The position numbers were made by a program, and so were the translations under genes. Positions 1 to 6,110 of a stretch of 9,545 nt of DNA are shown in pieces. This DNA comes from Candidatus Bathyarchaeota archaeon (GTDB lineage Archaea > Thermoproteota > Bathyarchaeia > RBG-16-48-13 > GCA-020355125). How positions within the stretch are numbered: the first letter of the stretch is position 1; each line of letters begins with the position of its first letter. Where the stretch lies: positions 1-9,545 of the forward strand of contig JAOZHK010000131.1 in NCBI GenBank assembly GCA_026014905.1. Reading direction: 5' to 3'. The notes beneath the pieces were generated by a model. It searched no databases and had not been told where the DNA came from. It was given only the letters and a program-made list of their open reading frames with translations.

Positions 1-381
1 AGTGAGGATCAAGGCGATGTCTATCATTATGTTGTATTAAGTGAATGCGATGTCCTACACCCAATCAAAGACATCGTACATAATCTAGAACAATTCAGTT
101 TTGTTAAAACGTTAATGCCCATGAGACGGGGTTATAAAAAATCGAAAATGTTTCACGGCTTAGTTCCAGAATTCCTGTATAGAGCTGACTCGTTATTTGT
201 TGCTATAGCACCTCAACGAGCGGTCTTATTTCAAAAAAAACCGCTACCCTTTACTTCAAATGATCTTGCATTACGGGAAACGGTCCTTGCACTTTATCCA
301 CAGGACTCCTTAGTTGGTTTATTCTCGAAAGAACCCTCATTCGACATTCAAACTACGCCTCTGCATAAACGAGTGAACTAA
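1..381 (+). CDS. Hypothetical protein, 3' end of a gene cut by the window edge
   Basis: The first frame is open from base 1 to a TAA at 379-381, giving 126 residues with no start visible, so the gene begins upstream of the window. An internal ATG at 115 exists, but the frame upstream of it reads as ordinary protein (for example VYHYVVLSECDV), so that ATG is probably not the start. The piece is soluble-looking and mixed alpha/beta, with basic stretches (MRRGYKKSK) and hydrophobic strands such as SLFVAIAP and DSLVGLFS. There is no signal peptide, membrane segment or motif that I recognise. No function is assigned. The open frame makes coding likely; the family is unknown to me. Confidence 0.75.
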   Translation, partial: SEDQGDVYHYVVLSECDVLHPIKDIVHNLEQFSFVKTLMPMRRGYKKSKMFHGLVPEFLYRADSLFVAIAPQRAVLFQKKPLPFTSNDLALRETVLALYPQDSLVGLFSKEPSFDIQTTPLHKRVN

Positions 382-444
382 AGATCCAGAATATAGAGTT
401 CAAATTCACAGAGAATTTGAATCACGCCTTTTACACTGTTATTT

Positions 445-618
445 ATGTCTGGTCCAAACAGCCTTGTCGTACTCTCAATCGATAAAAACCATAACTTTGA
501 ACAACATCACCGCGTCACGAAGACGATGGTTAATTCTTTGATTGAGAAACTTAAACAAGGTCAGATTGAGTCAATATATATCACACAAAACGCTACGAGC
601 AACCCTTCCTCAGGCTAG
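445..618 (+). CDS. Possible small protein, 57 residues, unknown
   Basis: ATG at 445 opens a 57-codon frame ending in TAG at 616. The peptide starts MSGPNSLVVLSIDKN and has a predicted amphipathic helix around residues 28-41 (TMVNSLIEKLKQ), then a short strand IESIYIT and a Ser/Asn-rich tail. Composition is protein-like rather than random, but there is no Shine-Dalgarno sequence before the ATG and no family that I recognise. It may be a true small protein, or a remnant of a longer gene. If the TAG were read through, the frame would run on 16 residues across an ACGCGCGCGT tract to a TGA. Confidence 0.35.
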   Translation: MSGPNSLVVLSIDKNHNFEQHHRVTKTMVNSLIEKLKQGQIESIYITQNATSNPSSG

Positions 619-820
619 CGAGCTGTCGTGCGTTCGTTAATTACACACGCGCGCGTATTGATTCAGTGAGTTCTCTGACAGTTTCACAGCGTCATGACAT
701 GCTGGGAATGCCGTGTTTGATGCCATATAATTTTGATCACACATGATATGACGGTTTTAGAGCGTAATGGGATAAAGACTGGGGGATCTTACCATAATAT
801 ACCTCCCTGCGTTCTTGAAG

Positions 821-830
821 TATATAAATA
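821..830 (+). promoter_or_regulatory. Archaeal TATA box
   Basis: The sequence TATATAAATA is a near-ideal archaeal TATA element. A start site about 25 bases downstream would fall near 850-855, just at the first of three palindromes. The nearest downstream gene is the DAHP synthase-like gene at 988, which would give a leader of roughly 135 bases. A second, weaker A/T-rich element (AAAATAA, 944-950) closer to the gene could be its actual promoter. Confidence 0.5.
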
Positions 831-853
831 ATCAGCAACAACGATAAACTGCA

Positions 854-904
854 GCGTATACGCAGTAAGATGTTAGTTCGCGAACTGCTAGCCAACGCGC
901 GCGT
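854..904. repeat. Cluster of three perfect palindromes
   Basis: GCGTATACGC (854-863), AGTTCGCGAACT (875-886) and ACGCGCGCGT (895-904) are each perfect self-complementary sequences. Their centres lie about 22 and 19 bases apart, close to two helical turns, so they would face the same side of the DNA. They lie just after the TATA box, where operators of archaeal regulators often sit. They could equally form structure in a leader transcript. The function is inferred from position only. Confidence 0.5.
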
Positions 905-971
905 GCGTTAGACGAGAAGCTGAACAAAAAGTCTAATAATCACAAAATAACCTATATCGAGCTACCTTTCT

Positions 972-978
972 AAAGGAC
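972..978 (+). promoter_or_regulatory. Shine-Dalgarno deciding a GTG start
   Basis: AAAGGA lies here, about 9 bases before the GTG at 988. The other nearby GTG at 983 is out of frame with the long coding sequence, so the ribosome-binding site supports GTG 988. Confidence 0.6.
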
Positions 979-987
979 GAACGTGTC

Positions 988-2010
988 GTGATTGGAAATA
1001 AAGAAATTGTGATTGTTGCAGGACCCTGTGCTGTTGAATCTCAAGAACAAATCATGAGTATGGCGCACAAGATCAGCTTAATACGTGATATTGTAGAACC
1101 GCATAATATTCATATCAAATTTCGTGGAGGAGCATGGAAACCTCGCACTCAATTACTCCGAAATGGCGAAAAAATCTTTGAGGGAACACGGGAAGAAGGA
1201 TTAATTTGGCTCTCTGATGCCGCGAAAAAATACAATCTGTCGATTGTTTCCGAAGTCATGTCCGAGATGGATCTTCGCCACTTCATTCGCTACCTTAATC
1301 CTGAACGAGACTACCTCCAAATTGGGGCTCGTACCAATCAAGCGTTCGCGCTTCTCTATGCTGTTGGCGGAACTCGATTTAATGTAATTCTGAAAAGCCC
1401 CCCTCACGGCATCGATATTCGGGAAACTGTAGGGTCACTTCAACGTTTTCAAAATAACCGAAACAAAGTATTTTGCACGCGCGGGCAACGGATTATCGAT
1501 CCCAGCAGCACGTTAACCCCGGGCTATAAGAAATACTTGCAGAGTCTGTACGCAAGTCCTCACCAACACCCAGATTCTCGGCACTTTAACAACATTGAAG
1601 CTATTTATCAGCTTCGAAAAGACCCATTCATAAGTAAACAGGATATCCTGCTGTGTCATGATCCGAGTCATGCATGGGGTGGAAAGAACGACCTCATGCG
1701 ACGAAAAATCGGAGTATATGCAATTAAAGCCATTGTGGAGTTTGGATATGATTGGATCATGCTCGAGACCGATGACTGTTCTGCGAATGCTTTCTGTGAT
1801 GGACATCAAGCTCAAGTCACTACCCTTAACGGCATTGATTGGGCGAAAACCTATGTGCGGAAAGAACCAACGATCAAACCCCTTTCCCTCGTTGATGTGG
1901 TTGATCAGCTTCTTCAATACCAAGCTCAACAAACAGGCATTGCTGACGAAATATGTCAAGAAAGCCGAGAGCAGCTGAAAGAACTACGGTGGGACACCGA
2001 TACGTATTAA
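988..2010 (+). CDS. Divergent class I DAHP / KDO8P synthase-family aldolase
   Basis: This 340-residue protein belongs to the type I (beta-like) family that condenses phosphoenolpyruvate with an aldose phosphate. In the shikimate pathway this is DAHP synthase, acting in the cytoplasm. Family signatures are AGPCAVES (residues 11-18), FRGGAWKPRT (45-54), QIGART (111-116), a lysine in ILKSPP (K136) and CHDPSHAW (223-230). All four expected metal ligands can be placed: C14, H228, E260 and D271. Several normally strict motifs differ. The usual LKRG loop reads LKSPPHG, CERG reads CTRGQR, and the VEVHPDP segment reads LETDDCSA. The roughly 45-residue C-terminal tail (LSLVDVVDQLL onward) is not a chorismate mutase or ACT domain as far as I can see. 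GTG start with a good Shine-Dalgarno. A cupin gene follows 50 bases later in the same direction, probably co-transcribed. The fold is secure; the exact substrate is uncertain because of the altered loops. Confidence 0.85.
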   Translation: MIGNKEIVIVAGPCAVESQEQIMSMAHKISLIRDIVEPHNIHIKFRGGAWKPRTQLLRNGEKIFEGTREEGLIWLSDAAKKYNLSIVSEVMSEMDLRHFIRYLNPERDYLQIGARTNQAFALLYAVGGTRFNVILKSPPHGIDIRETVGSLQRFQNNRNKVFCTRGQRIIDPSSTLTPGYKKYLQSLYASPHQHPDSRHFNNIEAIYQLRKDPFISKQDILLCHDPSHAWGGKNDLMRRKIGVYAIKAIVEFGYDWIMLETDDCSANAFCDGHQAQVTTLNGIDWAKTYVRKEPTIKPLSLVDVVDQLLQYQAQQTGIADEICQESREQLKELRWDTDTY

Positions 2011-2060
2011 AATCCTTAACTTATGAAATGATACTTACAATCTAAAGAGAAGGGAAATTT

Positions 2061-2387
2061 ATGAGTAACGACGAAGTAATAGGAAAAGTGATTCCTGCGC
2101 TTCAGTTAATCGCGTATCAAAAAGGCGCCATTGTCAGCCGAACCCTTGTCGATAGCGACCCTGGCACGATCACTCTCTTCGCGTTTGATAGTGATCAAGG
2201 CTTAAGCGAGCACACAGCACCGTACGATGCCCTGGTTTATTTACTCGAAGGACAAGCAATCGTAACGATCTCCGGAACAGATATGACCCTTCAACAAGGA
2301 GATCTTGTGATCATGCCTGCACACGAACCTCATGCAGTTAAGGCTATCACCCAGTTTAAAATGATGCTCATAATGATTCGATCCTAG
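2061..2387 (+). CDS. Small single-domain cupin protein
   Basis: The 108-residue protein is one cupin_2 beta-barrel. Motif 1 is around residues 47-64 (GLSEHTAPYDALVYLLEG), with H51 and E63 as candidate ligands. The second histidine of the classic HxH is an alanine here. Motif 2 is PAHEPHAV (86-93), with H88 and H91. The pattern is that of small metal-binding cupins of unspecified function common in bacteria and archaea; some bind small molecules or act as isomerases. A strong ribosome-binding site (AGAAGGGA) precedes the ATG. It lies 50 bases after the DAHP synthase-like gene on the same strand, so a shared transcript is likely, but I cannot derive a shared pathway. The stop is TAG. If read through, the frame would extend 21 more codons to a TGA. 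Confidence 0.85.
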   Translation: MSNDEVIGKVIPALQLIAYQKGAIVSRTLVDSDPGTITLFAFDSDQGLSEHTAPYDALVYLLEGQAIVTISGTDMTLQQGDLVIMPAHEPHAVKAITQFKMMLIMIRS

Positions 2388-2427
2388 GTCAAAGCCTCGT
2401 TCATGCGTACACATGCGTGCGCGTATT

Positions 2428-3188
2428 TTAGAACATTTGGAGGGGAAATGTGATTTTTTGATCAGAGGTATGGTACAGATGGTGATTCGCGGTGAAGCGT
2501 TGCCCCATCATTTTTAGAATACTGAGATGCCCGATGGTATCACCTGACGATTCCTGCTGAGTCGGCTGAAGCTGAATGATCCCGTCAGCAAGATTATAGA
2601 GGGTTTTTTCAATAGTGGCGTCAAGGACTCCGGTATGATGGAGGCCGATTCAGATGGTGTTGGCGAATCGTGACGCATATTTGAGATTCTGACAGTAATG
2701 GAAGGCTTCTTTCACGTTACTGAGTAAAAAGAACGGGGTTAGACTATCGAGGATGTCGATTTCAAGGATATTTCGTTTCATGTTGCGGAGTGTGTACTCT
2801 TTCGCCATCGTGATCAGATCGGTGAATTGGAGCTCACTCTGCAGGACATAGTCATGTGGCTGATACGTCTTGAACATGGTTTCAAGATTCTCAACCGACT
2901 TTGAAAAGAGGTCGATGAAGTGCAGCAGGTCCTGTTGTTCATACTCCTCGACATGAAGACCCAAACGCGTGAGGGCTGGTCGGACCTCGGTAGCCTGCAT
3001 CTCGATGGAATAATAACTGACAGCACAGCCTTGGGATGACATGTTGACAGCGAGCTACGCGCGCGCGTAATCAGATTGGCAGAGGGACGCGGAAGACCTC
3101 CTTCCAAGATCGCATCGAGTCCATCAATACCTGTAGCGTTTTGTTCGCCCATCTCAAGCAAGTAGTCTACAAAAAAACTAATTATCAC
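2428..3188 (-). pseudogene. Broken KaiC/GvpD-like RecA-fold ATPase
   Basis: Pieces of one RecA-superfamily ATPase can be read in two frames. The N-terminal piece (GTG 3188 or ATG 3152) gives the hallmark TGIDGLDAILEGGLPRPS and NLI, which in KaiC, GvpD and RadC-like proteins leads straight into the Walker A loop. There the homology stops: an ACGCGCGCGCGT tract (3057-3068) and about 15 more bases follow. Protein homology resumes in another frame from about 3042 (GCAVSYYSIEMQ, then residues like LGLHVEEYEQQDLLHFIDLF). The P-loop GxxGxGKT is absent. A TGA at 2650 then interrupts the frame, after which it continues with LDATIEKTLYNLADGIIQLQ and a typical C-terminus containing LKMMGQRF, ending at TAA 2428. 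With a lost P-loop, a frame change and a nonsense codon, it cannot be an active ATPase. It lies downstream of the gamma-glutamyltranspeptidase-like gene on the same strand. Confidence 0.8.
3057..3068. repeat. ACGCGCGCGCGT tract inside the ATPase relic
   Basis: A 12-base perfect palindrome made of alternating C and G, lying exactly where the Walker A coding segment of the KaiC-like gene should begin. It is the only tract of this family in the window that lies inside an identifiable gene, and it coincides with the lesion. Confidence 0.7.
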
Positions 3189-3248
3189 TTATGAATGTAC
3201 GGTCCATAATCATCATTTTACCGACATATTCTCTCTGAAGAATGACTG

Positions 3249-3260
3249 TAAGCTAGCTTA
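3249..3260. repeat. TAAGCTAGCTTA palindrome at the end of the gene
   Basis: A 12-base perfect palindrome directly abuts the TAG stop of the gamma-glutamyltranspeptidase-like gene, so its first three bases on the minus strand form a second stop, TAA. It could be a short 3' hairpin, but no T-run follows on the minus strand. Confidence 0.45.
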
Positions 3261-4943
3261 CTAAAACGTGGTAATTGATCCGATCCGTCGTTGACGCGTT
3301 TCCGCCATCCCGTGCAAAGCTGTCGTTCCTGGATCTCGCAAGATCATACACCCGATGCAAATGCTGGGTAGTGTGGTGACACCGTGTCCTAGCGTCTGTA
3401 GCTGTCGTATCACGCTATAGGCGAGGGGTATCTCATGGTAAAACGTTTGTTCCACCTCAATAGGTTCCTGCTCTTCGATGTGAAACCGGGGGTGTGCAAC
3501 CGCTCGGACACCCATGTTGAAATCCAGTACGTTTATCAGCATTTCCGTCACTGTCGTAAGTATTCGCCGTCCCCCTGCACTGCCTGCGACTAACAGAGGC
3601 GTCCCGTCTTTTAGCACGAGGGTTGCCGCCATATTTGCAATATGTCGTTTGCCAGGTTCGATCGAGTTCGAGTTTCCGGGAATTGGGTTAAACCAGTACA
3701 TCCCATTATTCATCAGAATCCCTGTCCCGGGAATGGTTACCCCAGAGCCAAACCCACTGCATAGCGTCAAGGTCAATGCCACCATATTCCCCGCATCATC
3801 GGCGGTACAGAGATGGGTTGTGTTTTGTCCTGATGGCAGTCCGGAGGTTGAGATACCTGTTGGTGGCTGGGAATCATAGCGCCAGGGATTGCCTGGATGA
3901 ACGTCACGGGTCGCTGATTGGAGAGAAATCTGAGTCGCGAGTTCGTGGGCATATTTCTTTGAGAGGAGCCCTTTACTCGGGACTGGGGTGAACTTGGGGT
4001 CGCCTTCAAAAGCGAGTCGGTCAGCGAATACGCGTTTAAAGGTCTCGACGAGGACATGGATGAAGTGCGAAGTCGAGGCTTTGAGGGCGTGAAGATCGAA
4101 ATTCTCTAGGATATTTAAACTCTGTAACACAAATCGCCCTCCCGAGCAATCAGGAGCTCCCGAGATGACGTCATATTCACGGTACTTGACCGATTGGGGC
4201 GTGGAAAGAGTCGCACGATACGTTTCAAGATCCTTGTACGTAATAAGTCCGTCATGAGCGTTAATATCACGAATAATACGCTCGGCTAAAGCACCGCGAT
4301 AAAACACTTCCGGACCATCTTGGGCAATTTGTGTTAAGGTGTGTGCGTAATCGGTCATTACCAAAGTTTCTCCACGCATCAGCGGTCGACCGTGAGGACA
4401 GAAGATCTTTGCGGATGCGGGAAATTGATTCAGCTTTTCAAAATTCTCATCAATCGTGTTTTCGAGGGTCGCGTCAACTGGAAATCCTTGTTGAGCTAAG
4501 ACCATGGCGGGACGAATCACATTCGGTAGTTCGAGTATGCCGAATCGCTCATGAGTTGTGCAGAGTCCCGCTAACGCCGTGGGAATGCAGATGGATTGAT
4601 ACCCCAGTTTATTCGCATCACCTTTCACATTCCACCACGTACCGGGCTCGCGAGGAAGGACATCATAGAGATCAGCCCGAGCCCGTTCGCCACATACTGC
4701 TATAAATTCAAGATTGTATGCTTTTCCATCACTCGCGTTATAGAGGTTGATTTCCCCACGTCCAGCGATACTACACATACACGGATCCACGACGGTCAAG
4801 GCAAAAGCCGTCGCGATCGCGGCGTCCACGGCGTTTCCCCCTTTTTGCAAAATACTTTGTCCAGCGTCGGCAGCTAACGGATGGGATGCAGTGACCATCC
4901 CATGTGTTCCGGTCGCTTTGTAATTCGATAGATCATAGCTCAT
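3261..4943 (-). CDS. Gamma-glutamyltranspeptidase-like Ntn hydrolase
   Basis: The 560-residue protein spans the whole gamma-glutamyltransferase family, whose members self-cleave before a catalytic threonine and transfer or hydrolyse gamma-glutamyl or related amide groups. The N-terminus (TGTHGMVTASHPLAADAG, then ILQKGGNAVDAAIATAFAL) is classic. The autocatalytic site is SGQN-TTHLC, placing cleavage before T375, with a large part of 374 and a small part of 186 residues, normal for the family. Other hallmarks are NNGMYWF (412-418), the GSAGG loop (454-458) and PDCSGG (264-269). Two departures stand out. The family glycine-rich GGGG stretch reads AGRGEINLY. The segment that normally carries the arginine gripping the gamma-glutamyl carboxylate (FRE/FRxRAP) reads EFIAVCG. 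There is no signal peptide, so it is cytoplasmic. The substrate may therefore not be glutathione. It ends in TAG followed directly by TAA. The KaiC-like relic lies 73 bases downstream. Confidence 0.88.
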   Translation of the reverse strand: MSYDLSNYKATGTHGMVTASHPLAADAGQSILQKGGNAVDAAIATAFALTVVDPCMCSIAGRGEINLYNASDGKAYNLEFIAVCGERARADLYDVLPREPGTWWNVKGDANKLGYQSICIPTALAGLCTTHERFGILELPNVIRPAMVLAQQGFPVDATLENTIDENFEKLNQFPASAKIFCPHGRPLMRGETLVMTDYAHTLTQIAQDGPEVFYRGALAERIIRDINAHDGLITYKDLETYRATLSTPQSVKYREYDVISGAPDCSGGRFVLQSLNILENFDLHALKASTSHFIHVLVETFKRVFADRLAFEGDPKFTPVPSKGLLSKKYAHELATQISLQSATRDVHPGNPWRYDSQPPTGISTSGLPSGQNTTHLCTADDAGNMVALTLTLCSGFGSGVTIPGTGILMNNGMYWFNPIPGNSNSIEPGKRHIANMAATLVLKDGTPLLVAGSAGGRRILTTVTEMLINVLDFNMGVRAVAHPRFHIEEQEPIEVEQTFYHEIPLAYSVIRQLQTLGHGVTTLPSICIGCMILRDPGTTALHGMAETRQRRIGSITTF

Positions 4944-4961
4944 TTGAGTCCGTTATGACAT

Positions 4962-4980
4962 TAACGCGTTAGGTATTTAA
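4962..4980 (-). promoter_or_regulatory. TATA box and operator-like palindrome of the transpeptidase-like gene
   Basis: On the minus strand TTAAATAC (4973-4980) is a good TATA box. A start site about 25 bases on would fall near 4950, giving a leader of only a few bases before ATG 4943. The perfect palindrome TAACGCGTTA (4962-4971) lies between the TATA box and the start, a usual place for a repressor site in archaea. Confidence 0.5.
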
Positions 4981-5091
4981 TGCTAATCAACGATACAGGG
5001 TAAAAAAGCAGCGTTGGATCCCTGAGGCAGGTTACAATCTGGAACCGAAATCCTATAACTGTCCAGCAAATATTGTATAGGAGTGAATATT

Positions 5092-5400
5092 ATGACCGGA
5101 GCAAAATATTTGTATATGGTTCGAATGGATGTCGACCCAGGAGTAGAATCAGACTTCAACGCGTGGTATAATGACGAACATATCCCCGCGTTACTTCAAG
5201 TACCCGGTGTTATCGCAGCGTATCGATATGAATCGGTTGAAGGGACACCAAAGTTTGTTGCTATCTATGAAATGGAAAGCCCCTCAGTCAGAACAAGTGA
5301 CGCGTGGAAGCACGCTGTTGAGATAACACCTCGACCACTAGGCGTCACACCACAAAATCTGACACGCAACGTCTATAAACAGATTTATCCCACCGGATAA
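5092..5400 (+). CDS. Small ferredoxin-like dimeric alpha/beta-barrel protein
   Basis: This 102-residue protein has the beta-alpha-beta layout of the dimeric alpha/beta-barrel superfamily. Strand 1 is KYLYMVRMDV, the helix contains DFNAWYNDEHIPALL (about residues 22-36), then VPGVIAAYRYE and strand KFVAIYEME. The FNxWYxxEH(I/V)PxLL signature is shared by EthD/DUF4286-like proteins, whose roles range from heme or quinone chemistry to unknown. I do not assign a reaction. Start choice: AGGAG at 5079-5083 sits 8 bases before ATG 5092, whereas an in-frame GTG at 5083 overlaps that sequence, so ATG is preferred. It stands alone between divergent or non-adjacent genes. Confidence 0.8.
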   Translation: MTGAKYLYMVRMDVDPGVESDFNAWYNDEHIPALLQVPGVIAAYRYESVEGTPKFVAIYEMESPSVRTSDAWKHAVEITPRPLGVTPQNLTRNVYKQIYPTG

Positions 5401-5752
5401 CCACACGTGTCCAGTCTACTATGCAAGAGAAAATCCGCAACACACTCCTGAACTTTCCCCGGACGCGCGCGCGACTTATCTAGAACAACCACCAAAACGC
5501 GCATATTTCGATCTAAAAAAAGGATATCTAATCATAAAGCGTCATCTTCATGATGATTAGAATCGACTTGTAACTAACTAGTACTATTTTCTATAGTTTT
5601 ATTTCAACATATTAATAGAGTTAATCACAAAATAAATAGACATACTTCTTGTCGGTTAGCATTTGAGAGAACGTATCTATCCATGCTTCTCTGACTACGC
5701 TGACGACGGGATGATTATTCACGCTACATATCTTCTTGAGTTGTGAATAACG
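5401..5752. other. Spacer with a CG tract and an inverted repeat
   Basis: No convincing gene is visible in these 352 bases. A 20-codon frame (5421-5483, starting MQEKIRNTLLNFP) runs into an ACGCGCGCGCGA tract at 5463-5474 and stops at TAG. Further on is an inverted repeat (CTAATCAT 5528-5535 with ATGATTAG 5553-5560). The rest is A/T-rich. Confidence 0.6.
5528..5560. repeat. Inverted repeat, 8-base arms
   Basis: CTAATCAT pairs perfectly with ATGATTAG across 17 bases, and an inner TCAT/ATGA pair around CTTC can form an alternative tip. It lies about 130 bases after the small alpha/beta-barrel gene. It may be a transcript-end hairpin or a protein site; no long T-run follows, so terminator function is not shown. 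Confidence 0.4.
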
Positions 5753-6091
5753 ATGTTACGATTACCACGGATAATCAACCAGAAACTGTGCGAAGCAAAT
5801 GTAGTCCAGACAAGTTATCGAATACGCTATCAGGATACTGAAGGATATCTATTATTGTCTCAGAATAAGATCAGGATCATTGAGGAAAGACGAGGAAGTT
5901 ACACTAAAGCATTAGAGCTCCCCTATGAGCATATTGCTTCAATCACGAGTAAGGCTCAACACCGATTAACAATAGTAGATAAACAAGACCAAACACATAT
6001 CATGGTCGCGCTTAGCGGAGTAACTGCTTATTTGATAGAAGAAGACGTGAAGAGCAGAATCGCCCCGCTGGACTATCCGCAGCAGGGTTAA
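5753..6091 (+). CDS. Small PH/GRAM-like domain protein, unknown function
   Basis: The 112-residue frame from ATG 5753 to TAA gives a protein rich in beta-strands: GYLLLSQNKIRIIEE, then ALELPYEHIASITSK, RLTIVDKQDQTHIMVAL, and a final helix VTAYLIEEDVKSRI. Successive strands of this length followed by one C-terminal helix resemble a PH/GRAM-type fold, but I see no diagnostic motif and assign no ligand. It has no membrane segment and no clear ribosome-binding site, so it may be leaderless. It converges on the S9 peptidase gene, with 19 bases between their stops. Confidence 0.65.
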   Translation: MLRLPRIINQKLCEANVVQTSYRIRYQDTEGYLLLSQNKIRIIEERRGSYTKALELPYEHIASITSKAQHRLTIVDKQDQTHIMVALSGVTAYLIEEDVKSRIAPLDYPQQG

Positions 6092-6110
6092 AGGCACGCG
6101 CGGAAGAGCG

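Larger units (their letters stand above)
382..987. other. Long spacer with one small ORF, TATA box and palindromes
   Basis: About 600 bases separate the first gene from the DAHP synthase-like gene. The left third contains a possible 57-residue ORF (445-618). The middle (619-790) has no convincing coding frame on either strand. The right third carries a TATA box at 821-830 and three consecutive perfect palindromes at 854-863, 875-886 and 895-904. Two ACGCGCGCGT decamers lie here, at 647-656 and 895-904. Confidence 0.7.

Noticed and set aside
757..795. Twelve-residue minus-strand ORF (MVRSPSLYPITL) with a perfect GGAGGT ribosome-binding site
   Set aside because: It is too short to judge, no gene follows it, and one Shine-Dalgarno match can arise by chance in this length of sequence.
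1513..1978. Long open frames antisense to, or in another frame of, the DAHP synthase-like gene
   Set aside because: These are shadows of a gene with clear family motifs. The same holds for other-frame openings inside the transpeptidase-like and peptidase genes.
5083..5091. GTG start three codons upstream for the small alpha/beta-barrel protein
   Set aside because: It overlaps the AGGAG ribosome-binding site, which is ideally spaced from ATG 5092.
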